Assembly: GCA_965227905.1 (NCBI GenBank)
Contig: OZ245780.1
Location: 186,001-250,000 of the forward strand
Length of the DNA: 64,000 nucleotides
From: CBDDHT01 sp965227905
GTDB lineage: Bacteria; Pseudomonadota; Alphaproteobacteria; Rhizobiales; Methyloligellaceae
Reading direction: 5' to 3'
The first letter of the stretch is position 1, and the number at the start of each line of letters is the position of its first letter. Shown here one piece after another: positions 43,362 through 52,688 of this stretch. A program made the translations under genes and the position numbers. The notes under the pieces were generated by a model. It was not told where the DNA came from and searched no databases. It was given only the letters and a program-made list of their open reading frames with translations.

Positions 43362-45953
43362 CTATTGCGACCGCAGACCTCGCGCAGATGCTGTGCTCAG
43401 CACACGCCATGTCCCAAAAGCGCCCAGCCCCATTACCAGGATCATGGCAAGGCCGATTGCTTCCAGAACAGCGCGGAGCGAGAAGCTGAAAGTGGCATCC
43501 ATGGCGAATGTGAGCACCAGGTAGGTAGCGGCGGTCGCGAGACCGAGAGCCGCAGCCCCGGTGATCAGACCGAGCAACGCATACTCAATGAGATGGGCCG
43601 TTACGATCCGCCGGCGTGTGGCGCCCAGGGTCTTGAAGATCTGCGCATCGCCAATCCGCCGCCGGTGGGATGTCGCCATGGCGCCCGCCAGCACGATGGC
43701 ACCCACCAGCAGAGTTAATCCGCCTGCCGCCCTGATCCCCGTAAGGATCTGATCGGCGATCGCCTTGAAGGCGTTGATCGCGTCGCGCACCCGGATGGCC
43801 GTTACGTTTGGAAACGCCTCGCTGACCTTTTGGACAAGCTGACCCTCGGTCTGAGAGCGGGTCTCCTCCGGGAGCACGACGGTCGCGAGCAATCGATACG
43901 GCGCACCCGCCAGGGCATTCGGAGAAAACACCATTACGAAGTTAATGCTGAGCGATTCCCAATCGACCGCTCGCAGATTGGCAATTCTGGCTTCGATGTT
44001 CCGTCCCAGCACGTTGACGACCACCTTGTCGCCGACCGACAGGTCCAGGCCGAAGGCGATGTCCGACGCGAACGAGACTAGCGGCGGACCCTGATAGTCC
44101 TTGGACCACCACTCGCCCTGCACAAGTTTGGAGCTGACCGGCAACTCGTCGGCGAATGTGAGGCCGCGGTCACCATTGAGGACCCAGGCGGCATCCTGCG
44201 ATGCCTTAACCTTTTCGGCCTCGATGCCCTTTAGCGATACGATCCGACCCCGCAGCATCGGCGCCTGCTCGAAACGGGCGTCCGCCACCCTTTCGCGAAC
44301 CAGCTTTTCCAGTGGCTCGATCTGGTCCTTGCCGATATCGAGAATGAAATAGTCCGGCGACTCCTCCGGCAGACCGGTCTCGAATTCCGTCGTCAGCGAA
44401 TGATCGACCAGAGCCACGGTGGCCAGGAGTGCCAGACTGGTTCCGAGCGAGAGCGTGACATGACGCGCAAGCCCACCCGGACTTGCCAGACTGGCTCTGG
44501 CCAAAGCGAATTCGGTGCGCTTTGGCCTCGGCATGCGTCGCGCCATGCGCTGGATCAGCCAGCCGAGGCCAAGATAGACCAGAAGGATCGCCGTCAGTCC
44601 GAGGCAGACATAGAGCGCCAGGAGCATCAACTCAGCCGACAGAACGGCAACAGCGACGAGCCCCAGCGCTGCACCGATCGAGGCGAAAATATAGGGCAGT
44701 CGCGGGCGGGCCGCTTCGCCGGCCGCATTCTGACGAATGAGGACCGTCGGACTGACATCGCGCGCCTGACCGAGAGGCCAGAGCGCGAACAGCAGCGCGG
44801 TCAGTGCTCCGTAGACCGCAGCCAGCCCCAGCGCGCCGGGGCTGGGCGTTAGAACGATTTCCAGAGGCAGCGCATCGCCATAGGCCCAAACCGCAAGGGC
44901 CGGCATGACGGCGCCGATGATCAGCCCGGCAGCAATGCCGACCGAGGCCAGAAGGAGAATCTGCGTCAGGTAAGTCAGCAGGATCAATCGCGCGTTCGCG
45001 CCAAGGCACTTGAAGGCAGCAATAACCTCGCGCTTTTTCACCAGATAGGTGGCAATGGCATTTGCGACGCCGAGCCCACCGATCAACAGCGTCGTGACAC
45101 CGATCAGGGTCAGAAACTGGGCGAACCGTTCTATGCCGCGTCTGAGATTCGGATTTGGATCGGTGCGCGTGCGGATCGAAAACCCGGCATCCGGATAGGT
45201 CGTCTCTATCTCTTCGGCGATGTTCTTGATGGCAGCAGCTTCGTCGCCTGCCGCCTGCTCTACCCGCAATCGGTACCTCCAGCGGATCAGACTTCCGGGC
45301 TGCACCAACCCGGTCGCCTCCAGAGTTTTCACCGACATCAGAACACGTGGTCCGAAAGCCGGCCGGCCGGAAAGCTGATCGGGAATCGTCTTGATAAGAC
45401 CGGCAATGCGAACATCGCCCTCGCCTATCCGGATACTGTCCCCGACCGCGATACCGAGCCGCGATAGAAGCAGTTCTTCCACATAGGCCGTCGCAGGTTC
45501 ATGCAGCGTGGCTGCGTCAACAAGCTCACCTTCTGCATTTGTCAGCGCCAGGGCTCCATAGAGCGGATAGACGCCATCGACGGCCTTGAGTTGAACGAGG
45601 GCAACCGATTGACCGGTCGTGGGCCGTGCCATCGTGCGTAGCGATGCAACCTCGCTGACGACGCCTTGACGCCTGAGGAAAGCCTGCTGTTCAGGCGCTG
45701 CCCTCCGGTGCACCAGCGCAACCGAGAGATCGCCACCGAGGATCGACTGTCCTTGTGCGAGGAGGGAACTCTGTAATCCGCCTGCAAGCGAACCAATGCC
45801 GGCAATGGCGGCGACGCCCAGTGCAATACAGGCAATGAAGACGCCGAACCCGCCAAAACCGTTTCGGAGTTCGCGAAAGGCAAGGCGAAGAAACAGGGGG
45901 ACGCGCGTCCTGGTCTGGACAGGAATTGTCTGCTCGACGGCATCGACGCTCAT
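43362..45953 (-). CDS. FtsX-like ABC transporter permease (YbbP-type)
   Basis: An 863-residue inner-membrane permease of the YbbP/FtsX class with two MacB/FtsX-type halves: one N-terminal helix (about residues 35-58), a large periplasmic domain, a block of helices around 270-500, a second periplasmic domain, and three C-terminal helices after GGLTLLVGAIVLAGAMATSH. Its start overlaps the ATPase gene by an ATGA. YbbAP-type transporters act with the periplasmic esterase TesA, whose gene is next door here. Likely substrate: a lipid or small hydrophobic molecule, inferred from that partnership. Confidence 0.93.
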   Translation of the reverse strand: MSVDAVEQTIPVQTRTRVPLFLRLAFRELRNGFGGFGVFIACIALGVAAIAGIGSLAGGLQSSLLAQGQSILGGDLSVALVHRRAAPEQQAFLRRQGVVSEVASLRTMARPTTGQSVALVQLKAVDGVYPLYGALALTNAEGELVDAATLHEPATAYVEELLLSRLGIAVGDSIRIGEGDVRIAGLIKTIPDQLSGRPAFGPRVLMSVKTLEATGLVQPGSLIRWRYRLRVEQAAGDEAAAIKNIAEEIETTYPDAGFSIRTRTDPNPNLRRGIERFAQFLTLIGVTTLLIGGLGVANAIATYLVKKREVIAAFKCLGANARLILLTYLTQILLLASVGIAAGLIIGAVMPALAVWAYGDALPLEIVLTPSPGALGLAAVYGALTALLFALWPLGQARDVSPTVLIRQNAAGEAARPRLPYIFASIGAALGLVAVAVLSAELMLLALYVCLGLTAILLVYLGLGWLIQRMARRMPRPKRTEFALARASLASPGGLARHVTLSLGTSLALLATVALVDHSLTTEFETGLPEESPDYFILDIGKDQIEPLEKLVRERVADARFEQAPMLRGRIVSLKGIEAEKVKASQDAAWVLNGDRGLTFADELPVSSKLVQGEWWSKDYQGPPLVSFASDIAFGLDLSVGDKVVVNVLGRNIEARIANLRAVDWESLSINFVMVFSPNALAGAPYRLLATVVLPEETRSQTEGQLVQKVSEAFPNVTAIRVRDAINAFKAIADQILTGIRAAGGLTLLVGAIVLAGAMATSHRRRIGDAQIFKTLGATRRRIVTAHLIEYALLGLITGAAALGLATAATYLVLTFAMDATFSFSLRAVLEAIGLAMILVMGLGAFGTWRVLSTASARGLRSQ

Positions 45954-46663
45954 GCGGGCACGGCCTCGCGTTCGACATTGGCATCAGCAATAAGCCCGTC
46001 CTCCATGCGCATCACCCGCTCGCAGCGCGTTGCCAAACGGTCGTCATGGGTGATCAGGACAAGCGTGGCACCCGTTCGCTCGTGCAAATCGAACATCAGG
46101 TCCATCACTGCCTGACCTGTGCGGCTGTCGAGATTGCCGGTCGGTTCATCGGCGAGCAGGATTTTGGGCCGCGTCACAAGGGCTCGCGCCAGGCCGACCC
46201 GTTGGCGTTCACCACCCGACAGCTCGGTTGGAAAATGGTCGATGCGGTCGCTCAGGCCAACTTCGCCGAGCGCATCGGCAGCACGCTCGAAAGGTGCATC
46301 GCGGCCAAGGAACTCAAGCGGCAATGCAACATTCTCGATCGCCGTCATAGAAGGCACCAGATGAAATGATTGGAAGACAATGCCGATCGTATCGCCGCGC
46401 AACAGCGCCAAGGCATCTTCATCCAACGCCCCCAGATCGGAACCAGACAACAGAACCTTGCCGGATGTGACCCTCTCGAGGCCGGCCATGGTCATCATTA
46501 GCGTCGTTTTTCCCGATCCGCTCGGGCCTACGATCGCCAGAGAACCTCCTGCCGATACGTCCAGCGATACGCCACGTAAGATGTGGACAGGCCCCGCTTT
46601 GCTCGACAATGTCACATGGACGTCGTCCAGGCGGATCACGGGTGACGGTGTTTCAGACTTCAC
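45950..46663 (-). CDS. ABC transporter ATP-binding protein (YbbA-type)
   Basis: A 237-residue LolD/MacB-class ATPase. Walker A is GPSGSGKTTL, the signature motif LSGGERQRVGLARAL, Walker B ILLADEPTGNLD and the H-loop LVLITHDDRLA. It energises the overlapping YbbP-type permease. The gene is divergent from the arylesterase gene with about 86 bases between the start codons, so promoters are probably shared. Confidence 0.95.
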   Translation of the reverse strand: MKSETPSPVIRLDDVHVTLSSKAGPVHILRGVSLDVSAGGSLAIVGPSGSGKTTLMMTMAGLERVTSGKVLLSGSDLGALDEDALALLRGDTIGIVFQSFHLVPSMTAIENVALPLEFLGRDAPFERAADALGEVGLSDRIDHFPTELSGGERQRVGLARALVTRPKILLADEPTGNLDSRTGQAVMDLMFDLHERTGATLVLITHDDRLATRCERVMRMEDGLIADANVEREAVPA

Positions 46664-46749
46664 GAATGGATGCTCCGCGCTTAAATCAGGTGTGGGGCGT
46701 ATGTCGAGGCAATGTCTGCAGCTTCGGCCAAATGATATGGTGTCGCTTA

Positions 46750-47424
46750 ATGTTCTACGGTACCCGTGCGGTTTTCCAGCGGCTATTCGCCGGTTTTATT
46801 CTGTTCGCGATGGTCATCGGTACGGCTCATTCCGCCAATCAGGATCAAAGTCATGACGAGATTGTGATCGTTGCATTGGGCGACAGTCTGACAGCGGGCT
46901 TCATGCTACCGCCGCAGGACGCATTTCCCAACCAGTTGGAGGCAGCCCTGAAAAAACGGGGGCATAAGGTCCGTGTCATCAATGCCGGTCTTTCCGGCGA
47001 TACGGCTGCCGGCGGACTTGCACGGCTCGAATGGGTGATGCCGAAGGATGCCGATGCCGTGATCGTCGAACTTGGCGCCAATGATGCCCTTCGCGGGCTC
47101 GACCCGGCGAAGACAAAGGCTACACTCGACAAGATTGTCGCCACCTTGAAAAAGAAGGGCCTCGGCGTGCTGCTCACCGGAATGGAGGCGCCGCGAAATC
47201 TTGGCGCCGACTATGTGAAGACGTTCGGTGCAATCTATCCAGCGCTCGCCGAGAAACATGGCATTCCGCTCTATCCCTTCTTTCTTGATGGCATTGCCGG
47301 TGATCCCAAGCTCAATCTGCCGGACGGACTGCATCCCAATACCGAAGGTGTGGGTGTCATCGTTGACCGGATTCTGCCGGCCGTCGAGGCTCTGATCACC
47401 GAGCTGAATCAAAAAAAGTCATGA
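46750..47424 (+). CDS. tesA: TesA-type periplasmic arylesterase/lysophospholipase
   Basis: A GDSL-family esterase of about 224 residues with a signal peptide (MFYGTRAVFQRLFAGFILF, cleavage near AHSAN). An ATG at 46732 in the same frame is possible; the frame opening at 46609 overlaps the ATPase gene and is not used. SGNH blocks are complete: ALGDSLTAG (Ser), GLSGDTAAGG (Gly), ELGANDALRG (Asn), and DGLHPNTEG (Asp/His). It hydrolyses short acyl or aryl esters and lysophospholipids in the periplasm, and the location opposite ybbAP is conserved in proteobacteria. Confidence 0.94.
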   Translation: MFYGTRAVFQRLFAGFILFAMVIGTAHSANQDQSHDEIVIVALGDSLTAGFMLPPQDAFPNQLEAALKKRGHKVRVINAGLSGDTAAGGLARLEWVMPKDADAVIVELGANDALRGLDPAKTKATLDKIVATLKKKGLGVLLTGMEAPRNLGADYVKTFGAIYPALAEKHGIPLYPFFLDGIAGDPKLNLPDGLHPNTEGVGVIVDRILPAVEALITELNQKKS

Positions 47425-47440
47425 GTACGGAGAAACGGCT

Positions 47441-47998
47441 GTGCCACGCTTGTTCACCGGCCTGGAGATCCCGCGATCGATCGCTGAGCGTCTGACCATG
47501 CTCTGTGCCGGCCTGCCCGGAGCACGATGGATCGATCCGGAGAACTTTCACATCACCCTGCGGTTCATCGGTGATGTCGATGACATCGTTGCGCATGAAT
47601 TCGCAAGCGCGCTTTCCGAAATCCAGTTTGAGCCATTCGAGATTCAGCTCGACGGGCTGGGCAGTTTTGGCGGACGAAAACCAAGGGCAATATGGGCGGG
47701 CATCGCGCCCAGTGAACCACTTTTGGCATTGCAACGTGCCAATGAAGGAGCTGCAAGAGCAGCCGGTCTGCCGCCCGAGCCCCGAAACTTCGCGCCGCAT
47801 GTGACATTGGCGCGGCTGCGAGACGTGAGTTCAAAAGGCGTTGCAGAGTATATCGAGGCCAACGGCTTTTTTCTGACCGAGCCATTCCGCGTCGAACGTT
47901 TCGCCTTGTTCTCAGCCCGCGCATCGCGAGGTGGCGGACCCTATGTCGTGGAGGACCACTTCCCGCCGCAGATGGAGGCACTGGCACAGCCTCTTTGA
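47441..47998 (+). CDS. thpR: RNA 2',3'-cyclic phosphodiesterase
   Basis: A 185-residue 2H-phosphoesterase that opens 2',3'-cyclic phosphates to 2'-phosphates. Both HxTx motifs are present: FHITLRFIG and PHVTLARL. It begins with GTG (reading PRLFTGLEIP), the first strand of the fold. The gene follows the arylesterase by 16 bases and probably shares its transcript. It is convergent with the tyrosine phosphatase gene, 5 bases apart. Confidence 0.94.
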   Translation: MPRLFTGLEIPRSIAERLTMLCAGLPGARWIDPENFHITLRFIGDVDDIVAHEFASALSEIQFEPFEIQLDGLGSFGGRKPRAIWAGIAPSEPLLALQRANEGAARAAGLPPEPRNFAPHVTLARLRDVSSKGVAEYIEANGFFLTEPFRVERFALFSARASRGGGPYVVEDHFPPQMEALAQPL

Positions 47999-48003
47999 AA
48001 ATG

Positions 48004-48483
48004 TCAGCGATCAAGCGTCTCACAAGTGGCAAGCAAGCCTTTGGTGCCAGCGTCAATCAGTTCGTAGACTTTGTCGAACCCGCTCGCTCCGCCATAGTAG
48101 GGATCAGGCACTTCTTCGACGCCAGTGCCTGGCGCAAACTCGAGCAGCAACCTGACTTTATGAGCATGATGTTCCGGCGCAAGACCTAACAGCGTTTCCC
48201 GGTTCGATCTGTCCATGCCGACCAAGAGATCGAAATCTTCGAAATCGGCGGCCTGGACCTGCCGCGCTCTCTGACCTGATATGTCGATGCCTCTTTTGCG
48301 CAGCGTTTGCTGGCCACGCTCGTCCGGCGGGTCCCCGGTATGCCACGCGCCCATGCCGGCCGAGTCGACATAGAACGACTCTGCTATCCCCTTTGACTCG
48401 ACCAGGTGGCGAAAAACGCCTTCCGCCATGGGCGAGCGACAAATATTGCCAAGACACAGAAACAGGATACGGTGCGTCGCCAT
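48004..48483 (-). CDS. low-molecular-weight protein-tyrosine phosphatase
   Basis: A 159-residue cytoplasmic phosphatase. The P-loop C-x5-R is CLGNICRSPMAEGVF near the N-terminus, and the general-acid aspartate is in EVPDPYYGGASGFDKV. No protein-tyrosine kinase or exopolysaccharide operon is adjacent, so a general protein-phosphatase role is likely. Confidence 0.95.
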   Translation of the reverse strand: MATHRILFLCLGNICRSPMAEGVFRHLVESKGIAESFYVDSAGMGAWHTGDPPDERGQQTLRKRGIDISGQRARQVQAADFEDFDLLVGMDRSNRETLLGLAPEHHAHKVRLLLEFAPGTGVEEVPDPYYGGASGFDKVYELIDAGTKGLLATCETLDR

Positions 48484-48563
48484 GAGCTGGATTCCGGATT
48501 ACGTTCGAGACTTCATAAGAGCATAGAATTTGCAAACGCAAGGCGGAACGAAGGATAAGCCCC

Positions 48564-48857
48564 ATGCCTGAAAAACTCACTGGAGACGCGCGAAAGGCTG
48601 CGATTGGCGAACTCGACGACTGGTCCGAAGTCGAAGGCCGCGACGCAATTTCCAAAACCTTCACTTTCAAGAATTTCAGCGCCGCCTTCGGTTTCATGAC
48701 CCGGTCCGCCATGGCAGCCGAAGTTCAGAATCATCATCCTGAATGGTTCAACGTCTACAACCGGGTCGAAGTTACCCTTTCGACCCACGACGCAGGCGGA
48801 TTGACGGACTATGATATCAAACTCGCTAAGACGATGGACAAGATTGCGGGCGGCTGA
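48564..48857 (+). CDS. 4a-hydroxytetrahydrobiopterin dehydratase (pterin dehydratase)
   Basis: A 97-residue pterin-4a-carbinolamine dehydratase. The active-site histidines lie in EVQNHHPEWFNVYNRVEV and THDAGGLTDYDIKLA, both diagnostic. It recycles oxidised pterin after aromatic hydroxylation or may act as a transcriptional co-factor. No phenylalanine hydroxylase gene is adjacent. Confidence 0.94.
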   Translation: MPEKLTGDARKAAIGELDDWSEVEGRDAISKTFTFKNFSAAFGFMTRSAMAAEVQNHHPEWFNVYNRVEVTLSTHDAGGLTDYDIKLAKTMDKIAGG

Positions 48858-48897
48858 TCCATACTGGCCAGGCCGAGTGCATTCTTGCGAGGCCGCT

Positions 48898-49830
48898 TTA
48901 TCTCAAAAAGCCGAATAACCCTCGCCGTTTCTTTCGAACCGGTTCGCGGCGAACAGTCGCCTGCCGTCGCGGCTTGGCGCGCCTGACAACCCGTGGCACC
49001 GGAGCCGGGTTTGCCTCGACGACCTTGGCCGGTTTCTCATCGATATCCTCGTCGTCCGGATCGGTAACATCAGCCGCGGCAAGGGCTCGCTCCTCGAACT
49101 CGGCTTTTGCTTCTTCCGACCAGGGTGCCGGCTTGCATCGACAATCAGGGCGATACTCGGTCCGATAAAGGAAGGCATTCTCGGTCGACGTATAGGCGTT
49201 TCCTTGAAGGTCATACATGTTCTCGGGCGATCCGCCGGGATTGGCATAGACGTAGAGCTTCGAGGGACTCTGACAACTGGCCTCGCATCGCGCCGCATCG
49301 GCACTGAAATGGCTGCGGGTGGTCGAAAAACTCATCGGCCAATAATACCCATCGCATGTTCGCACGCAGAGCGTTCGATAACGATTGCCGTATCTGGGCG
49401 GCCGAGACTGCTGCTCGCCATCTCGCGTCGTATCGTAAATCGCCGCACCGCGAGGGCGCACCGGTTGGCTGGGACCACCGAACAGGCGCCCGAAGAACGA
49501 TCGGCGTTGCGGTTGCACGCTGGCACGGACCGCCCCGCCGCGGCGCACAGCCTGCGACAAAACGCGGGCGCGGGCGGTCAGCTGGCGGCACCCGGCGGTC
49601 GCTGCGGCACGCCGGGTTGTTCGACATCCATAGCGCCGGATCTGCGCCTCGACGGCTCTCAGGCTTGCTGCCGCGTAGGCCGGCCCGCGCACGCCTGCGA
49701 ACTGTGTTTGCGCTGAACTCGTCCCGTGCGCGATCAGCACGACGGTTACAACGAGAGCAAGGGCGAGGAGGGGTAAAATCTGCCGCCGAAAAGCAGCAGA
49801 ACTGGAACATATTGCCGGTACTAACTTCAT
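48898..49830 (-). CDS. DUF2865 secreted protein
   Basis: A 310-residue exported protein of the DUF2865 family, restricted to alphaproteobacteria and uncharacterised. A signal peptide (LPLLALALVVTVVLIAHG) is followed by a Cys-containing helical repeat and the family core TLCVRTCDGYYWPMSF, RCEASCQ, PSKLYVYANPGGSPENMYDL and CRCKPAPWSEEA. The C-terminal 80 residues are Arg/Lys-rich and ends RRGLFGFLR. Four to six cysteines suggest disulfides in the periplasm. Function unknown. Confidence 0.88.
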   Translation of the reverse strand: MKLVPAICSSSAAFRRQILPLLALALVVTVVLIAHGTSSAQTQFAGVRGPAYAAASLRAVEAQIRRYGCRTTRRAAATAGCRQLTARARVLSQAVRRGGAVRASVQPQRRSFFGRLFGGPSQPVRPRGAAIYDTTRDGEQQSRPPRYGNRYRTLCVRTCDGYYWPMSFSTTRSHFSADAARCEASCQSPSKLYVYANPGGSPENMYDLQGNAYTSTENAFLYRTEYRPDCRCKPAPWSEEAKAEFEERALAAADVTDPDDEDIDEKPAKVVEANPAPVPRVVRRAKPRRQATVRREPVRKKRRGLFGFLR

Positions 49831-49911
49831 GATCGCTAGGCAACCCGCTGTTTTGTTGTTTTGGGGTCATCTAACTTTCAAGGGTCGTGCCAGTCCGGCA
49901 CACGCTTTAAC

Positions 49912-50691
49912 TCATGGCAGGCGTATGGCTCCGTCCAGGCGAATAGACGTACCGTTCAGCATGTCGTTCTCGGCAATGTGGCGAACCATCTTTGCGTACT
50001 CGGCAGGATTTCCCAGGCGCGAAGGGAACGGGACGCTTGCCTCGAGCGCCTCGCGGACCTCATCCGTGACGCTGGCGAACATGGGCGTGTTGAAGATACC
50101 CGGCATGATGGCGACACAGCGGATACCTTCGCGCGAAAGATCGCGGGCGATCGGCAGGCTCATGGCTGCGATACCGCCCTTTGACGCCGCATAGGCAACC
50201 TGTCCGACCTGACCGTCCTGAGCAGCCACAGAAGACGTATTGACGATTACGCCGCGTCCTCCATCGTCGGTGACAGCCTCTTCCCCCATCAACCCGGTGA
50301 CCATCTGGCAGATCATGTTGAAGGTTCCAACCAGATTGACATTGATGACATTGGCGAAACGCCCATAGTCATGGGCTGAGATCGCTCCGGTCTTGCGGTC
50401 GCGCCGCGCCGTTTTCTCGCCGGCGGCAATCCCGGCACAGTTTACCAGAATGCGTTCCTGGCCATGTGCCGCCCGGGCCGTTTTCAATGCCTCAGTGACG
50501 CTGGCCTGATCCGTGACGTCGCAGCGGCAGGCAAGCCCACCAATTTCCGATGCGACGCCGTTTGCACGCTCCTCGTCCAAATCGAAAAGGGCAACGCGGA
50601 CACCGGCACTGGACAGCTCGCGCGCCGTCGCTGCTCCAAGACCCGAAGCGCCGCCTGTCACGACAGCAGAAATGGAATTTTCCAGTTTCAT
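49912..50691 (-). CDS. SDR-family 3-hydroxyacyl-CoA dehydrogenase-like oxidoreductase
   Basis: A 259-residue short-chain dehydrogenase close to the HSD10 (type II 3-hydroxyacyl-CoA/2-methyl-3-hydroxybutyryl-CoA dehydrogenase) group. Cofactor motif VVTGGASGLGAATA with acidic residue in ALFDLDEE (NAD preference), NCAGIA, catalytic Ser in NTSSVAA, and YAASKGG (Tyr and Lys). The start at 50691 has GAGGAAT 8 bases upstream; the longer frame to 50850 overlaps the divergent gene. It probably oxidises 3-hydroxyacyl-CoAs in fatty or branched-chain degradation. Confidence 0.92.
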   Translation of the reverse strand: MKLENSISAVVTGGASGLGAATARELSSAGVRVALFDLDEERANGVASEIGGLACRCDVTDQASVTEALKTARAAHGQERILVNCAGIAAGEKTARRDRKTGAISAHDYGRFANVINVNLVGTFNMICQMVTGLMGEEAVTDDGGRGVIVNTSSVAAQDGQVGQVAYAASKGGIAAMSLPIARDLSREGIRCVAIMPGIFNTPMFASVTDEVREALEASVPFPSRLGNPAEYAKMVRHIAENDMLNGTSIRLDGAIRLP

Positions 50692-50848
50692 CGCGAATTC
50701 CTCAATTTTCTTATTCAATCGCGGACTTGTGTAGTCCAGTTGCCCCCCTTTTGCCCAGATCATAAGCACGACGCTTGTTCCGTACGTGGTGCGTCCCCAT
50801 GTCTTAACCGAGCGAGTTTGGTCAAAACGAAGCACCGGAGGAGGTGTC

Positions 50849-51265
50849 ATGCGTGTTCACGGCAATCCCGACCGGGGTTTCACGATTGAATTAGATAGCC
50901 TTGAAGATGTTCCCAAGGATTTTTCCGAGCGGGAAAAGAAAGTCCGTGAGGAATTCTGGGACAAAATCAAGCGGTTTGCCGGTCGAGTACCGTTTGTAGA
51001 GGATGCTGTTGCCGCCTATTACTGCGCGTTGGATCCGGAAACACCCCTCCGCGTTCGCGGTACGTTGCTCGGTGCGCTCGCTTATTTCATCCTTCCGATA
51101 GACCTCGTGCCTGATTTTATTCTGGGCGTCGGCTTCACGGACGACGCTGCGGTGATCGCCATGACGATCCGCCTCGTATCGCAGCACATCAAACCCGTGC
51201 ATCGCGTTGCGGCCTCCCGCGCACTCGGCAAAGGCGCCCATCACGACATGGAAGTCGGTGTGTGA
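50849..51265 (+). CDS. YkvA-family (DUF1232) membrane protein
   Basis: A 138-residue protein with the DUF1232 core VRGTLLGALAYFILPIDL followed by VPDFILGVGFTDDAAV, which forms one or two membrane-associated helices. The start at 50849 is preceded by GGAGGAGGTGTC, an excellent ribosome-binding site. The function of the family is not established. It is divergent from the SDR gene. Confidence 0.92.
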   Translation: MRVHGNPDRGFTIELDSLEDVPKDFSEREKKVREEFWDKIKRFAGRVPFVEDAVAAYYCALDPETPLRVRGTLLGALAYFILPIDLVPDFILGVGFTDDAAVIAMTIRLVSQHIKPVHRVAASRALGKGAHHDMEVGV

Positions 51266-51368
51266 CACACACGGGGTCGCAATTCTGTGATTCCCGCTAG
51301 TAGCAGCCTTGGTCTAAAATCATTGCATCAGTTTTGCGCTTGTCCGTGTTTCAAAACTCGAATGTGCA

Positions 51369-51551
51369 ATGATCTATTCCGACAAATTTGATCATCAACC
51401 AATCCCGGTTCTTCCTGAAGTCTTGCAGACCCACCCGGGTCAATTCGACAATGCCGCAATCGGTATCGTCTTGTTGATCGTGTTGGCGATCCATTTTTTC
51501 CGGAGGCTCACGCGAAAACGCAAATACAAGACTCTCGACTCGGAAACCTGA
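51369..51551 (+). CDS. small single-helix membrane protein
   Basis: A 60-residue ORF with one hydrophobic helix (AAIGIVLLIVLAIHFF) followed by a basic cytoplasmic tail (RRLTRKRKYK), as in small inner-membrane proteins. The ribosome-binding site is weak. It lies between YkvA and the convergent quinone oxidoreductase gene with 7 bases to spare. Not recognised. Confidence 0.5.
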   Translation: MIYSDKFDHQPIPVLPEVLQTHPGQFDNAAIGIVLLIVLAIHFFRRLTRKRKYKTLDSET

Positions 51552-51558
51552 CGTCAGA

Positions 51559-52539
51559 TCACTCCCGTGGACTAACGATGACTTTGCCGACGGCGCGACG
51601 TTCATCGATGATTTTGAGAGCTTCGATGGTGTCGGAAAGCGGATGGGTTCCATGGATGCGCGGCTTCAACTTCCCCTCTGCACACCAATCCATGGCTTTC
51701 TCGATATTTGCGCGATTTCGCTCCGGTTCGCGATCTGCGAAGGTGCTCCAAAAGACGCCAACCACATCGCAGCCTTTTAGAAGCACCAGGTTCAACGGGA
51801 TTTTCGGGATGTCACCTGCCGCAAATCCGACAACCAGAAACCGCCCGCCCCAGGCCGTCGACCGAAGTGCAGGCTCGGTATGGGGACCGCCGACACAATC
51901 ATAGACGATGTCAGCTCCTGCGCCGTCGGTCAGTGTTCGAAGCTGCGATTTGAGATCTTCCTTTGAATAGTCGATTGATGCCGTCGCGCCATGGGCCTCG
52001 GCAATGGCCAGCTTTTCGCGCGACGACGCTGCGGCAATGACGCGTGCGCCCATTGCGGCTGCAATTTCGACCGCTGCAAGCCCTGCACCTCCCGATGCAC
52101 CGAGAACGGCCACATTGTCGCCAGGCGCAAGCCGACCGCGATCACATAGACCATGGATTCCTGTCCCATACGTAATCGTCAGACCTGCGGCAACCTCATC
52201 GCTCACACTATCCGGGATTCGCATGAGTGCTTGTGCCGGAACAGCGACCTGCTCCCTGCAACCATTCCATCGAATATAAGCAGCGACCCGATCGCCGACG
52301 GAGAAGCCTTCGACACCGGAACCCAGGGCATGAATCCGACCGGCGATCTCGCCGCCTGGTGAAAACGGCATCGGCGGCTTGAACTGGTATTTGTTACGGA
52401 TCGCGAGCGTATCGAAGAAATTAAGCGCCGCGGCACTGACATCCACGACGACTTCGCCATCCCCTGCCACAGGCTCGGCAATATCTTCAATGACGATTCC
52501 CTCGGGTCCGCCGAATTCTTTACAAAGCGCCGCCTTCAT
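51559..52539 (-). CDS. NADPH:quinone oxidoreductase-like zinc-independent alcohol dehydrogenase family protein
   Basis: A 326-residue medium-chain dehydrogenase/reductase of the QOR group. The N-terminal GroES-like domain contains MPFSPGGEIAGRIHALG, and the Rossmann domain has GASGGAGLAAVEIAAAMGAR and VYDCVGG. The structural and catalytic zinc cysteines of alcohol dehydrogenases are absent, as expected for QOR/enoyl reductase members. Likely reduces quinones or enones with NADPH. Monocistronic. Confidence 0.93.
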   Translation of the reverse strand: MKAALCKEFGGPEGIVIEDIAEPVAGDGEVVVDVSAAALNFFDTLAIRNKYQFKPPMPFSPGGEIAGRIHALGSGVEGFSVGDRVAAYIRWNGCREQVAVPAQALMRIPDSVSDEVAAGLTITYGTGIHGLCDRGRLAPGDNVAVLGASGGAGLAAVEIAAAMGARVIAAASSREKLAIAEAHGATASIDYSKEDLKSQLRTLTDGAGADIVYDCVGGPHTEPALRSTAWGGRFLVVGFAAGDIPKIPLNLVLLKGCDVVGVFWSTFADREPERNRANIEKAMDWCAEGKLKPRIHGTHPLSDTIEALKIIDERRAVGKVIVSPRE

Positions 52540-52688
52540 TTAGCTGTGTCCGTTTCTGTTTCTAACGTTGCTACCGCGCGGGACATTAGCCTATGGTCCT
52601 TCAAACGCCGACCCACTAACGGTCGGTTGCAAGAATAGTCCTTGATTTTGGACATTGGGATTGGCACCGGCAGCCGGTTCGATAGAGC